Numbered from the stretch's first letter, positions 1 through 6,988 are shown. The stretch: 64,000 nt of DNA from Izhakiella australiensis (GCF_002006995.1 NZ_MRUL01000016.1:45483-109482), one strand, 5' to 3'. The notes: generated from the sequence alone by a model not told the origin. Translations and numbers: made by a program.

Positions 1-250
1 GCTGGCCGGGCGGTGCCCATTTATCGATGGCCCGGAACAGGCGTTTCCACCACATCAGGTCATTCGGCGGGTCCTGCCGCAGCTCAGTTTCAACGTGCTG
101 TTCAATCATCAAACCCTGCCGCTGCTCGCTATCGAGCAGCGGTGTCATCTGGCGAGAGTCAAGCTTGGGCAGCATCAATACCAGCATCAGCACCAGTGCC
201 AGCGTTAGCCAGAAAATGGCGAAGATACGCGTGGTGAGACTTGAAATCAT
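1..250 (-). CDS. cpxA: Sensor histidine kinase CpxA (N-terminal part, cut by window edge)
   Basis: Only the first 83 codons are in the window; the gene runs off the left edge. The translation opens MISSLTTRIFAIFWLTLALV, with a first membrane segment at about residues 8-29. The periplasmic part that follows reads KLDSRQM and later DLMWWKRLFRAIDKWAPPGQ, which I recognise as the E. coli CpxA N-terminus. CpxA is the inner-membrane kinase and phosphatase that senses envelope protein misfolding and phosphorylates CpxR. Its ATG (CAT at 248-250) overlaps the cpxR stop codon in an ATGA arrangement, so the pair is translationally coupled. The kinase domain lies outside the window. Confidence 0.95.
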   Translation of the reverse strand, partial: MISSLTTRIFAIFWLTLALVLMLVLMLPKLDSRQMTPLLDSEQRQGLMIEQHVETELRQDPPNDLMWWKRLFRAIDKWAPPGQ

Positions 251-945
251 GCGACTGAAACCATCAGATATCCACGTCCACGTAGGGTTTTAAACCAGGG
301 ATGGCCGTCTCTACGATCGGGCAATTTGCGGCGCAAATTGGATATGTGCATATCGATAGCACGATCGAAAGGCGTCAGACGTTTACCCAATACTTCCTGG
401 CTCAAATGCTCGCGTGAAACCACCTGCCCAAGGTGCTGAGCCAGCAGATAGAGCAGGGTAAATTCGGTTCCGGTCAGCTCAAGCGTTTGATCGTCGAAGC
501 TAGCCTCCTGGCGGCCGGGATTAAGGCGCAGTAAATCCACTTCGAGCGTTGGAGAGCTGGCATCGTGCTGCTGTTGCTGCTCACTCCAGTGTGAACGCCG
601 TAAAATGGCGCGGATGCGGGCTACCAGCTCGCGGTCATTAAAGGGTTTAGGTAAATAATCATCGGCACCCAATTCCAGCCCCAGAACGCGATCCAGTTCG
701 CTACCGCGTGCTGTCAGCATAATCACCGGGGTTTGATGCTGCTGGCGTAGTTCTTTTAACGTATCAATACCGTTCTTTTTCGGCATCATGACGTCGAGTA
801 ATAATAAATCAATTGAGCTGTCCAGCAGACTCAGCGCCTGTTCACCGTCACCGGCAACCACGACGTTAAAGCCTTCCATTTCCAGCAGTTCTTTCAAAAG
901 CGAAGTCAGTTCGCGGTCATCGTCAACCAACAGGATTTTATTCAT
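247..945 (-). CDS. cpxR: Envelope stress response regulator CpxR
   Basis: This is a 232-residue OmpR-family response regulator, the usual length. The receiver domain (about 1-115) shows the acidic pair DDD at 8-10, phospho-acceptor Asp51 in LLLLDVMMP, Thr78 and Lys100 in DDYLPKPF. A winged-helix DNA-binding domain fills about 135-230 (ELTGTEFTLLYLLAQH and the ending TLRGRGYLMV). CpxR, phosphorylated by CpxA, activates periplasmic folding and quality-control genes, including the divergent cpxP. It is the first gene of the cpxRA operon. A CpxR box lies in the 151-bp cpxR-cpxP gap and could serve both directions. Nothing is unusual. Confidence 0.97.
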   Translation of the reverse strand: MNKILLVDDDRELTSLLKELLEMEGFNVVVAGDGEQALSLLDSSIDLLLLDVMMPKKNGIDTLKELRQQHQTPVIMLTARGSELDRVLGLELGADDYLPKPFNDRELVARIRAILRRSHWSEQQQQHDASSPTLEVDLLRLNPGRQEASFDDQTLELTGTEFTLLYLLAQHLGQVVSREHLSQEVLGKRLTPFDRAIDMHISNLRRKLPDRRDGHPWFKTLRGRGYLMVSVA

Positions 946-1000
946 CTTTTCTTGCCCTCCGCAGGCAAAATACCTTGAACAAATGCGGTCATCCTATCAC

Positions 1001-1015
1001 TTTACTTAGTTTTAC
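1001..1015 (-). promoter_or_regulatory. CpxR binding box between cpxR and cpxP
   Basis: On the minus strand the sequence is GTAAA ACTAA GTAAA, a perfect match to the known CpxR consensus GTAAA-N5-GTAAA. It lies 81 bp upstream of the cpxP start and 56 bp upstream of the cpxR start. That fits activation of cpxP and autoregulation of cpxRA. Confidence 0.85.
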
Positions 1016-1096
1016 ACCCCCTGACGCATGTTTGCAGCTGGCCTCGTAGACTGAATCTCGTACTAACGAAATACAGCGACTAACCAGGAGTAAACG

Positions 1097-1603
1097 ATGC
1101 GCACAGTTACCGCCGTCGTTACGGTTTTACCGCTGATGGTTGGTTGCTCTGTCACTCTGGCTGCAAACGTTACGACGAGTGATGGGATGCTTCAACAATA
1201 TCGTGGAATGACGACAGGCAGTATGACGCAATTTCCACGAAATCACATGTTTGATGGCATTCAACTGACGGAGCCGCAGCGTCAAAGGATGCGCGACCTG
1301 ATGCAGCAGACCAGGCATGAGCAGGCTTCCGTCAGCGTTAATGATTTGGAAACACTGCATGAATTAATCACGGCAGACCCGTTTAATGAAGCGGCCTACC
1401 GTGCGGAGTTAGAGAAAATAGCCCAAGCCGAAGTTGAAAGACAGCTTGAATTTGCCCGGGTACGGCATCAGATGTATCGGCAATTGACGCCGACGCAACG
1501 AGCGATTTTAGAACGGAATCATCAGCAGCGCATGAACGAACTGCGCGAGCTGAGCGAGAGGCAGCAGGTTACTTCGCTGCATGCAGTAAGTAGTAATCAG
1601 TAA
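1097..1603 (+). CDS. cpxP: Periplasmic Cpx pathway inhibitor/chaperone CpxP
   Basis: The 168-residue product has an N-terminal signal peptide (about 1-22, cleavage near LAA). It carries the two LTxxQ repeats of the CpxP/Spy family: LTEPQ at 57-61 and LTPTQ at 130-134. The stretch HMFDGIQLTEPQRQRMRDLM is close to E. coli CpxP. The family protein is a cradle-shaped periplasmic dimer that restrains CpxA and delivers misfolded pilins to DegP. It is transcribed divergently from cpxR and preceded by a CpxR box; TAACCAGGAG upstream gives a good ribosome site. One oddity is Cys17 in the signal region (LMVGC), which loosely resembles a lipobox, but Met at -3 is atypical, so I keep a soluble periplasmic call. 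Confidence 0.95.
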   Translation: MRTVTAVVTVLPLMVGCSVTLAANVTTSDGMLQQYRGMTTGSMTQFPRNHMFDGIQLTEPQRQRMRDLMQQTRHEQASVSVNDLETLHELITADPFNEAAYRAELEKIAQAEVERQLEFARVRHQMYRQLTPTQRAILERNHQQRMNELRELSERQQVTSLHAVSSNQ

Positions 1604-1618
1604 AGTAGTAACCAGTAA
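1589..1618 (+). repeat. 15-bp tandem duplication across the cpxP stop codon
   Basis: AGTAGTAATCAGTAA (1589-1603) is followed directly by AGTAGTAACCAGTAA (1604-1618), 14 of 15 bases identical. The first copy ends in the cpxP TAA, so the second copy would re-encode the last residues and a stop if the first stop were lost. Confidence 0.8.
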
Positions 1619-1662
1619 CATAGTATCCCTGTTTTCCTTGCCATAGACACATCCCTGTCTTC

Positions 1663-1689
1663 CCCCGCCTTGATGGCGGGGTTTTTTTT
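1663..1689 (+). terminator. Rho-independent terminator of cpxP
   Basis: The stem CCCCGCC / GGCGGGG (7 bp, perfect) has a TTGAT loop and is followed by eight T (1682-1689), 60 bp after the cpxP stop. A near-identical copy recurs at 3708-3733. Confidence 0.9.
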
Positions 1690-1722
1690 ATCAAAGAATT
1701 ACCGTACTGCCTCATCAAATCA
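1663..1722 (+). repeat. Direct repeat copy 1 (cpxP terminator plus flank, 60 bp)
   Basis: The terminator and the 33 bp after its T tract (ending CTCATCAAATCA) match 3708-3766. The only difference is one extra G in the descending stem arm of this copy. The two copies enclose the toxin-antitoxin, the split zinc-ribbon gene and the VasI-like gene. Confidence 0.9.
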
Positions 1723-1920
1723 ATCCTCCCTTCATCCGCCTTAAGCTGCTGCAAAATGGATCTAACGCTGCATGTGTACTGGAAAAGATTACAACGATCG
1801 GCGCCGTATTAAGCGCAAAATATGCAGCGCGCCCATCTGCTGACAGGCTGGCATCATGGTGGCGCTTAGTGTAGTTGATGCGAGGTTATAGGTTTATTAT
1901 TGTCTATTGTACGTCTGTGT
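1723..1920. other. Non-coding stretch before the toxin-antitoxin operon
   Basis: Together with the end of the cpxP terminator region, about 350 bp separate cpxP from the antitoxin start. I see no gene here. The last 60 bp are AT-rich with several TGTAC elements just before the palindromic operator, so the toxin-antitoxin promoter probably lies there. Confidence 0.5.
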
Positions 1921-1939
1921 TGTACATTTTAAATGTACA
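1921..1939 (+). promoter_or_regulatory. Palindromic operator of the toxin-antitoxin operon
   Basis: TGTACATTT-T-AAATGTACA is a perfect 19-nt palindrome with 9-bp arms, 14 bp upstream of the chosen antitoxin start. A further TGTAC lies at about 1909. Autorepression by the antitoxin, helped by the toxin, is known for Phd/YefM systems; binding here is inferred. The palindrome covers an ATG at 1933, which argues against that start. Confidence 0.65.
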
Positions 1940-1953
1940 TTAAAGGAGGCTAT

Positions 1954-2175
1954 ATGCGAACCTATACCACATCTCAGGCCCGTCAAAATATTGCTGAGGT
2001 AATGGAGGCGGCTACGGCTGGTGAGCCTGTAGAAATAACCCGCCGCGATGGCTCTGCCGCTGTGCTTATCAGCCGCGATGATTTCAACGCGTGGCAGGAA
2101 GCTAAGCTGGATGCTGAGTTTGCCGAAATTATGGGACGACACGATCGTACCATTAAGGCGCTGGCCGACAGATGA
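1954..2175 (+). CDS. Phd/YefM-family antitoxin
   Basis: The 73-residue product opens MRTYTTSQARQNIAEVMEAA, the fold of the Phd/YefM DNA-binding domain. It then has EPVEITRRDGSAAVLISRDD, the typical beta segment before the final helix. The C-terminal part (AEFAEIMGRHDRTIKALADR) is the expected toxin-wrapping region. I chose ATG 1954 because AAAGGAGG at 1942-1949 sits 4 nt before it; the upstream in-frame ATG at 1933 lies inside the operator palindrome and has no ribosome site. The gene overlaps the toxin gene by four bases (ATGA), as is usual in these operons. The product should neutralise the Doc toxin and repress the operon. Confidence 0.85.
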   Translation: MRTYTTSQARQNIAEVMEAATAGEPVEITRRDGSAAVLISRDDFNAWQEAKLDAEFAEIMGRHDRTIKALADR

Positions 2176-2555
2176 AATGGATTAGCGCTCAGGAGGTGAT
2201 AGCATTCCATGAGCGCCTGCTTACAGTTTTGACGGGCGTTCAGGGAATGCCAGAACCGGGAAGAGCAGAGGCGATTATTTATCGGGTTCAGAATCAGCTT
2301 TATTATGAAGGTGTTGAGGATATTCATGAGCTTGCAGCTATGTATCTTATTGCAATTGCTCGTGGGCATATTTTCAATGATGGCAATAAACGTACTGCTT
2401 TTTTTGTCGCGGTGGCATTTTTAAACCGTAACGGGATTCGGATTCGTGATGAAGGCAATGAGCTGGAAGAATTGACCGTTTCAGCCGCTACGGGTGCTGT
2501 TACTACGGCACAAATCGCCGCTGTTCTTCGCCAACTTTCTTGCGATCTGCTGTAA
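2172..2555 (+). CDS. doc: Doc-type toxin (Fic/DOC fold)
   Basis: The 127-residue product carries the Doc active-site motif HIFNDGNKRTAFF. His66 is the catalytic residue, with Phe68, Asp70, Asn72, Lys73 and Arg74. Doc proteins differ from Fic AMP-transferases by the Lys in this motif and are known to phosphorylate elongation factor Tu, stopping translation. Length and all key residues are intact, so the toxin looks functional. Its start overlaps the antitoxin stop (ATGA). The pair lies in an accessory pocket between cpxP and fieF, suggesting acquisition by transfer and a role in stabilising that locus or in defence. The target is inferred from the family, not seen here. Confidence 0.87.
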   Translation: MKWISAQEVIAFHERLLTVLTGVQGMPEPGRAEAIIYRVQNQLYYEGVEDIHELAAMYLIAIARGHIFNDGNKRTAFFVAVAFLNRNGIRIRDEGNELEELTVSAATGAVTTAQIAAVLRQLSCDLL

Positions 2556-2718
2556 CTTAAAGCCGCCTATGTAAGCAGTCTGAGAACCCTGTGCAAAAAC
2601 ATGGAATTTGTTAACGCTCTGGCCCGTTTGTATGGCGGGTTAATTTTTATTTATCCAAACAAAATCAACTGATAGGCTTTATGGCAGTTATGTAATCCTG
2701 TAAATGGAGTTTAGGAAA

Positions 2719-3051
2719 ATGGCATTAGTAAACTGCCCGGAATGCAGTAAAGAAATTAGTGATTCAGCGTTTAAATGTCCGTCTTGCGGCCATCAGGTCA
2801 GAAAGCTGAAGCGCTCATTTTTTGGCCGAATCGTTAAATAGGTATTTATCCTGTTTAACATCTTTATGATCTATTGCCTTTTTACCGGAATTGGTGACAG
2901 TAGTGACGTTATCAATGACGCAGCCTCAGATGCAGAACGGATTGGGGCCGCAATTGGTACCGGGCTGGGGATGATGATGCTTGGAACCATCTGGGTTATT
3001 GGCGATATCATTATTGGAATGTTTGTTTTCTTAACTCGCCCGAAATCATAA
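2719..3051 (+). pseudogene. Zinc-ribbon membrane protein interrupted by an in-frame TAG
   Basis: ATG 2719 opens a 40-residue frame with a zinc ribbon (Cys6, Cys9, Cys20, Cys23: NCPEC...KCPSCG). TAG at 2839-2841 ends it. The same frame then stays open without another stop to 3051: VFILFNIFMIYCLFTGIGDS, then a glycine-rich membrane segment (IGTGLGMMMLGTIWVIGDII) and the end TRPKS. Read through, it is a 110-residue N-terminal zinc ribbon plus two membrane segments, a layout common in small enterobacterial proteins. The stop falls where the first membrane segment begins. GGAAA before ATG 2719 is a weak ribosome site. Alternatives: two separate small genes (2719-2841 and 2866-3051) or amber readthrough. 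The function is unknown. Confidence 0.65.
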
Positions 3052-3062
3052 AAGGTAATGGC

Positions 3063-3695
3063 ATGAAAAAGATAACCATTGCTCTGGCGCTGTGCTCTTC
3101 TGCTGTATCAACAGCGTATGCGGCGGAATCAGTTAAAGTCGATATTAACAATGACGCATTAATGAAATGCAAATTCGAAGCAAAGAATGATGCGCGTTTA
3201 GCTTGTTACGATAATATTTTCCCACCGAAAGCCGCCGAAGAGGCGAAACCCGTAGTTGGTGTCGGAAAATGGCAAGTATTGACGAAAACTTCACCGATAG
3301 ATGATTCAGAAAATGTTTTTGTTAGCCTTTCTGCTAATGATTCTTTCCGCTCTAACTTTGGCGAGTCGATTACCCCAGATCTCTACATTACATGCCGGGA
3401 GAAGAAAACGGAGTTATTTATCAACTGGGATACCTATCTGGGGCTGAACGAAACGCAAATGCTATTTCGTTTAGATAAACAGAAAGCAAAAACAAAGCGC
3501 TGGGATATCTCCAGCGATACTAAAGCGATCTTTTATCGTGGGAATGTGATCGAGTTTGTTAAGTCTCTAAGCCAAGCTAACGTAATGTTCACTCAGATCA
3601 CGCCATACAACGAAAGCCCTGTAAATGCGACGTTTGATCTGGCTGGTCTGTCAGAGGCATTGAAACCACTGCAAAAAGCCTGCGGATGGAAGTAA
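3063..3695 (+). CDS. TagO/VasI-family periplasmic protein (type VI secretion-associated family)
   Basis: The 210-residue product starts with a clear signal peptide (1-20, MKKITIALALCSSAVSTAYA). Next comes the family head with paired cysteines: Cys36, and Cys48 in RLACYD. The body matches my memory of the VasI/TagO family: WQVLTKTSPIDDSENVFVSL, ITPDLYITCREKKTELFINW, LDKQKAKTKRWDISSDTKAI and the end LKPLQKACGWK. Some type VI secretion clusters contain members of this family, where a regulatory or accessory role has been proposed. There is no secretion gene nearby, so this copy is an orphan, as is also seen in phage and accessory regions. It follows the split zinc-ribbon gene by 11 bp and is closed by the second terminator copy, so the two may be co-transcribed. 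Confidence 0.7.
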   Translation: MKKITIALALCSSAVSTAYAAESVKVDINNDALMKCKFEAKNDARLACYDNIFPPKAAEEAKPVVGVGKWQVLTKTSPIDDSENVFVSLSANDSFRSNFGESITPDLYITCREKKTELFINWDTYLGLNETQMLFRLDKQKAKTKRWDISSDTKAIFYRGNVIEFVKSLSQANVMFTQITPYNESPVNATFDLAGLSEALKPLQKACGWK

Positions 3696-3707
3696 TGCAG
3701 TGTGCAG

Positions 3708-3733
3708 CCCCGCCTTGATGGCGGGTTTTTTTT
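3708..3733 (+). terminator. Rho-independent terminator after the VasI-like gene
   Basis: The stem CCCGCC / GGCGGG has a TTGAT loop and eight T (3726-3733). It lies 13 bp after the stop codon and is a near copy of the cpxP terminator. Confidence 0.88.
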
Positions 3734-3766
3734 ATCAAAGAATTACCGTACTGCCTCATCAAATCA
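3708..3766 (+). repeat. Direct repeat copy 2 (terminator plus flank, 59 bp)
   Basis: It matches 1663-1722 apart from one missing G in the stem. From the T tract through CTCATCAAATCA, 41 bases are identical. After 3766 the two copies diverge. Confidence 0.9.
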
Positions 3767-3870
3767 TCAGCGTTGAAGGGGGAATATCGTTTTCCTGGCA
3801 CCTTCCCAATAGTGATAGTTTAGCGATATTATAATGACCTCGAATATGGGTACAGATTGGTGGGATAAGT

Positions 3871-4167
3871 ATGTCTGAAATGGTTTTTTGTCGGGGATGC
3901 GGAAAAACGCTCCATAGCACGGCCAGAACCTGCCCGAACTGCGGCGCAGTGCAGTATCCTGAAGGCCGTAAAAGCAAAATAGCCGCTGCGTTACTGGCAT
4001 TCTTCCTCGGTGGATTTGGCGTTCATAAGTTTTATCTGGGGCAGGTGGGGCTGGGTATTTTGTATCTGCTCTTTTTCTGGACGGCTATCCCGGCAATCAT
4101 TGCCTTTATCGAATTCATCATTTATCTGTGCATGTCCGACGAAAAGTTTGCCCGTAAATACGGTTAA
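3871..4167 (+). CDS. Zinc-ribbon and TM2-domain membrane protein
   Basis: The 98-residue product has an N-terminal zinc ribbon with Cys7, Cys10, Cys21 and Cys24 (FCRGCG...TCPNCG). A TM2 domain of two membrane segments follows (about 37-57 and 62-88). The signature GGFGVHKFYLGQVGLGILY is diagnostic for TM2. The function of bacterial TM2 proteins is mostly unknown. It is the second small zinc-ribbon membrane protein in this pocket, separated from the first by the VasI-like gene and a terminator. The ribosome site is weak (GGGATAAG before ATG 3871). It is complete, with no frame damage. Confidence 0.8.
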   Translation: MSEMVFCRGCGKTLHSTARTCPNCGAVQYPEGRKSKIAAALLAFFLGGFGVHKFYLGQVGLGILYLLFFWTAIPAIIAFIEFIIYLCMSDEKFARKYG

Positions 4168-4215
4168 TAAAAACGATGTCGCTCGCGGCTCTACGTCTGC
4201 AGCGATGAAACAGTT

Positions 4216-4284
4216 ACCGCCAGTATGATTAATTTGTCATGTAAAGCCTGACGGCGATAAATGACGATAAATAATGCTGGCGGT
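4216..4284. repeat. Imperfect inverted repeat with 24-25-bp arms
   Basis: The left arm 4216-4240 begins ACCGCCAGTATG. The reverse complement of the right arm 4261-4284 begins ACCGCCAGCATT. They differ at about five positions, around a 20-nt loop. It could form a hairpin or be the remnant of a small mobile element; no target-site duplication is evident. Confidence 0.6.
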
Positions 4285-4314
4285 CATTTTAAGCATCATG
4301 TATGACCTGCCCTA

Positions 4315-4428
4315 CTCAGCCTCAGCCTCAGCCTCAGCCTCAGCCTCAGCCTCAGCCTCAGCCTCAGCCTCAGCCTCAGCCTCAGCCTCAGCCTCAGCCT
4401 CAGCCTCAGCCTCAGCCTCAGCCTCAGC
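4315..4428 (+). repeat. Hexanucleotide array, 19 perfect copies of CTCAGC
   Basis: 114 bp of uninterrupted CTCAGC units. No unit differs, so the tract is either recent or actively changing by slippage. A frame from ATG 4298 to TAG 4453 reads MYDLPY then (Ser-Ala)x19 then QVNPPIR, but it has no ribosome site, so I do not call it a gene. The array ends 377 bp before the fieF start. Confidence 0.97.
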
Positions 4429-4805
4429 GCAGGTAAACCCGCCCATCAGGTAGATAACGCATGTCATTGATCTGGCGTGTTGAACAATCTGTGTCGCAGC
4501 CTTATGCGTATCAGTCTGGTTTTGTTTGCCAGCAGTTTGAGCGCTGCGTGATAGAAAGCCTGTTTCGTATCAACAGGGCGATGAAAAGGCGGCTTGCTCC
4601 TGGTTTTTACTGCGTTGGGTGACGCGGACCGGGTTCCTCCAGCCGCTTAATAGATTAGCGGGGCAGCTCACGGCTTAACGGGACAGAAACCGGGGCAGAT
4701 TCGCGCCGCCGCGTTGCAATCGGCGTTATATCTGACAAAGAGTAGCCACCGGTTTTCCTGTTAGAATTGTAGTTTAAGAGATCTTATAAATCAGAGATGT
4801 TATCC

Positions 4806-5708
4806 ATGGATCAACAATACGGACGTCTGGTCAGCCGCGCAGCTTTAGCGGCCACGGTGATGGCGCTGGCGTTACTACTGATAAAAATTTTCGCTTGGTG
4901 GTATACCGGGTCGGTCAGCCTGCTGGCGTCTCTGGTCGATTCGTTAGTGGATATTGCAGCGTCGCTGACTAATCTGCTGGTGGTGCGTTATTCCCTTCAG
5001 CCGGCCGATGAGGAGCATAGCTTCGGTCACGGTAAAGCCGAATCGCTGGCCGCGCTGGCGCAAAGCATGTTTATTTCCGGCTCTGCGCTTTTCTTATTTC
5101 TGACCGGCTTTAAGCACCTGGTTGAACCTCAACCAATGCAAGGCGCTGGTTTTGGCGTTATCGTAACGCTGGTTGCACTGTTTAGTACGGTGATATTGGT
5201 TACTTTCCAGCGTTGGGTGGTCCGAAAAACGCGCAGTCAGGTGGTACGTGCTGATATGTTGCATTATCAGGCAGATGTGATGATGAACGGTGCGATTCTG
5301 ATAGCATTAGTGCTGAGCTGGTATGGTTTCCTGCGAGCCGATGCGCTGTTCGCGTTAGGAATTGGCGTCTATATTCTCTACTGCGCTTTGCGTATGGGGC
5401 ATGAGGCCGTGCAGGCGTTACTCGATCGCGCCCTGCCCGACGAAGAGCGCCAGGAGATTATCGCCATTGTGTCGGCCTGGCCCGGTATTGATGGCGCGCA
5501 CGAGTTACGCACCAGAATGTCAGGACCGACGCGTTTTATTCAGCTGCATTTGGAAATGAACGATAGTCTGGCGTTGGTTGATGCGCACCTGGTTGCCGAT
5601 CAGATGGAGCAGGCGTTGTTAAGGAAGTTTCCCGGTTCGGATATCATTATCCATATCGATCCCTGCTCGGTGGTGCCGCTCGATCGCCAGGGGCAATATG
5701 AGTTATAA
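4806..5708 (+). CDS. fieF: Ferrous-iron/zinc efflux pump FieF (cation diffusion facilitator)
   Basis: The start [13 protein letters not shown] gives 300 residues and aligns one-to-one with E. coli FieF (YiiP); a second ATG nine bases upstream would add only MLS. It is an inner-membrane antiporter exporting Zn2+, Fe2+ and Cd2+ against protons. The metal-site residues of transmembrane helices 2 and 5 are present: Asp45 and Asp49 in VDSLVD, His153 and Asp157 in HYQAD. The C-terminal cytoplasmic domain ([29 protein letters not shown]) carries the dimer metal sites. In E. coli it sits next to cpxP and before pfkA; here the accessory pocket separates it from cpxP. Confidence 0.95.
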   Translation: MDQQYGRLVSRAALAATVMALALLLIKIFAWWYTGSVSLLASLVDSLVDIAASLTNLLVVRYSLQPADEEHSFGHGKAESLAALAQSMFISGSALFLFLTGFKHLVEPQPMQGAGFGVIVTLVALFSTVILVTFQRWVVRKTRSQVVRADMLHYQADVMMNGAILIALVLSWYGFLRADALFALGIGVYILYCALRMGHEAVQALLDRALPDEERQEIIAIVSAWPGIDGAHELRTRMSGPTRFIQLHLEMNDSLALVDAHLVADQMEQALLRKFPGSDIIIHIDPCSVVPLDRQGQYEL

Positions 5709-5922
5709 CGTACTGAAGAGACAATCGAAGCGGGAATTCGCGGGCGCTCATGTTAATATGTAAAAAATAATAGCCTGATGTTGTCTGACCTGAATCAATT
5801 CAGCACAAGGTCTTTGATATACTATAGCCATCAATAGTCTTATGCCGGTTGTAACGTTACGATTGTCTCCAGCGGTTTTGCCGGCCAGGAATTCAATTAG
5901 CTTTAATAGTTCAGAGGTTGTC

Positions 5923-6885
5923 ATGATCAAAAAAATCGGTGTACTGACAAGCGGCGGCGACGCTCCCGGGATGAATGCCGCTATTCGTGGCGTGGTGCGA
6001 GCGGCGCTGGGTGAAGGACTGGAAGTTTTTGGCATTTATGATGGCTATCTTGGCTTATACGAAGATCGGATGATCAATCTGGACCGCTACAGCGTTTCTG
6101 ACATGATCAACCGCGGCGGCACCTTTCTGGGGTCTGCGCGTTTTCCTGAATTCCGTAATGAAGAAGTGCGCGCGGTAGCCATTGATAACATGAAAAAGCG
6201 TGGCATTGATGCGCTGGTCGTTATCGGTGGCGATGGCTCTTATATGGGAGCAAAGCGCCTGACTGAAATGGGTTTCCCCTGCATTGGCCTGCCAGGCACC
6301 ATTGATAATGACGTCGCCGGTACCGATTACACCATTGGTTATTTCACCGCGCTGGAAACCGTGGTCGAGGCGATCGACCGCCTGCGTGACACGTCGTCTT
6401 CTCACCAGCGTATTTCCATTGTCGAAGTCATGGGACGCTACTGCGGCGATCTGACCCTCGCGGCAGCGATTGCCGGCGGCTGTGAGTTTATTGTGCTGCC
6501 GGAAACGCCTTATACCCGTGAAGAGCTGCTGGCGGAGATCAAAGCCGGCATTGCTAAAGGCAAAAAGCATGCGATCGTCGCGATTACCGAGCATATCTGC
6601 GATATCGACGAACTGGCCCACTATATTGAAACTGAAACCAAGCGCGAGACTCGCTCAACGGTCCTCGGGCATATTCAGCGCGGCGGCGCGCCGGTGGCCT
6701 ATGACCGCATTCTGGCCTCGCGGATGGGAACCTATTCCATCGAGCTGCTGCTGCAAGGCTACGGCGGCCGCTGCGTCGGTATTCAGAATGAGAAGATGGT
6801 GCATCACGACATCATCGACGCAATTGAAAATATGAAGCGTCCGTTCAAAAGCGACTGGTTGGAAATGGCAAAAAGGCTTTACTGA
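5923..6885 (+). CDS. pfkA: 6-phosphofructokinase isozyme I
   Basis: The 320-residue product starts [20 protein letters not shown], identical in layout to E. coli PfkA. It phosphorylates fructose 6-phosphate to fructose 1,6-bisphosphate in glycolysis, a cytoplasmic tetramer activated by ADP and inhibited by PEP. Visible motifs are the ATP loop GGDAPGMN (11-18), GGDGSYMGA and the catalytic [16 protein letters not shown] with the base Asp. The frame is open 81 bp further upstream, but AGAGGT before ATG 5923 and family length fix the start. A terminator follows directly. Confidence 0.97.
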   Translation: MIKKIGVLTSGGDAPGMNAAIRGVVRAALGEGLEVFGIYDGYLGLYEDRMINLDRYSVSDMINRGGTFLGSARFPEFRNEEVRAVAIDNMKKRGIDALVVIGGDGSYMGAKRLTEMGFPCIGLPGTIDNDVAGTDYTIGYFTALETVVEAIDRLRDTSSSHQRISIVEVMGRYCGDLTLAAAIAGGCEFIVLPETPYTREELLAEIKAGIAKGKKHAIVAITEHICDIDELAHYIETETKRETRSTVLGHIQRGGAPVAYDRILASRMGTYSIELLLQGYGGRCVGIQNEKMVHHDIIDAIENMKRPFKSDWLEMAKRLY

Positions 6886-6892
6886 TTTGTTC

Positions 6893-6917
6893 AGGCGCTG
6901 CTTTCAGCGCCTTTTTT
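6893..6917 (+). terminator. Rho-independent terminator of pfkA
   Basis: The stem AGGCGCTG / CAGCGCCT has a CTTT loop, then six T. It begins 7 bp after the pfkA stop. Confidence 0.9.
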
Positions 6918-6988
6918 ATCGCTTCATATATTCCATAAAGTTATTACCTTTTATTTTTAATTCTTTAAAATTTGGATAGGCCTATGTC

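Larger units (their letters stand above)
4168..4805. other. Gene-free accessory stretch before fieF
   Basis: About 640 bp have no convincing gene. The stretch holds an imperfect inverted repeat (4216-4284) and the CTCAGC array (4315-4428), then about 370 bp of unremarkable sequence with many stops. The fieF promoter should lie in the AT-rich last 60 bp (TAGAATTGTAGTTTAAGAG region). Confidence 0.6.

Noticed and set aside
1921..1953. ATG 1933 as the antitoxin start
   Set aside because: It lies inside the operator palindrome and has no ribosome site; AAAGGAGG favours ATG 1954.
4315..4428. Possible CRISPR array
   Set aside because: The units are 6 bp with no spacers, and there are no cas genes.
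4298..4453. Open frame of 51 residues consisting mostly of Ser-Ala repeats
   Set aside because: It is produced by the CTCAGC array, has no ribosome site and no known family; kept only as part of the repeat description.
4505..4552. Short frame MRISLVLFASSLSAA resembling a signal peptide
   Set aside because: Only 15 codons, no ribosome site and no following mature sequence.
1604..4805. Prophage or integrative element
   Set aside because: No integrase, tRNA attachment site, capsid or replication gene is seen; only accessory cargo and direct repeats.
6055..6621. Open frame of 188 codons antisense to pfkA
   Set aside because: Complement of a highly conserved gene; its residues mirror codon bias and show no domain.
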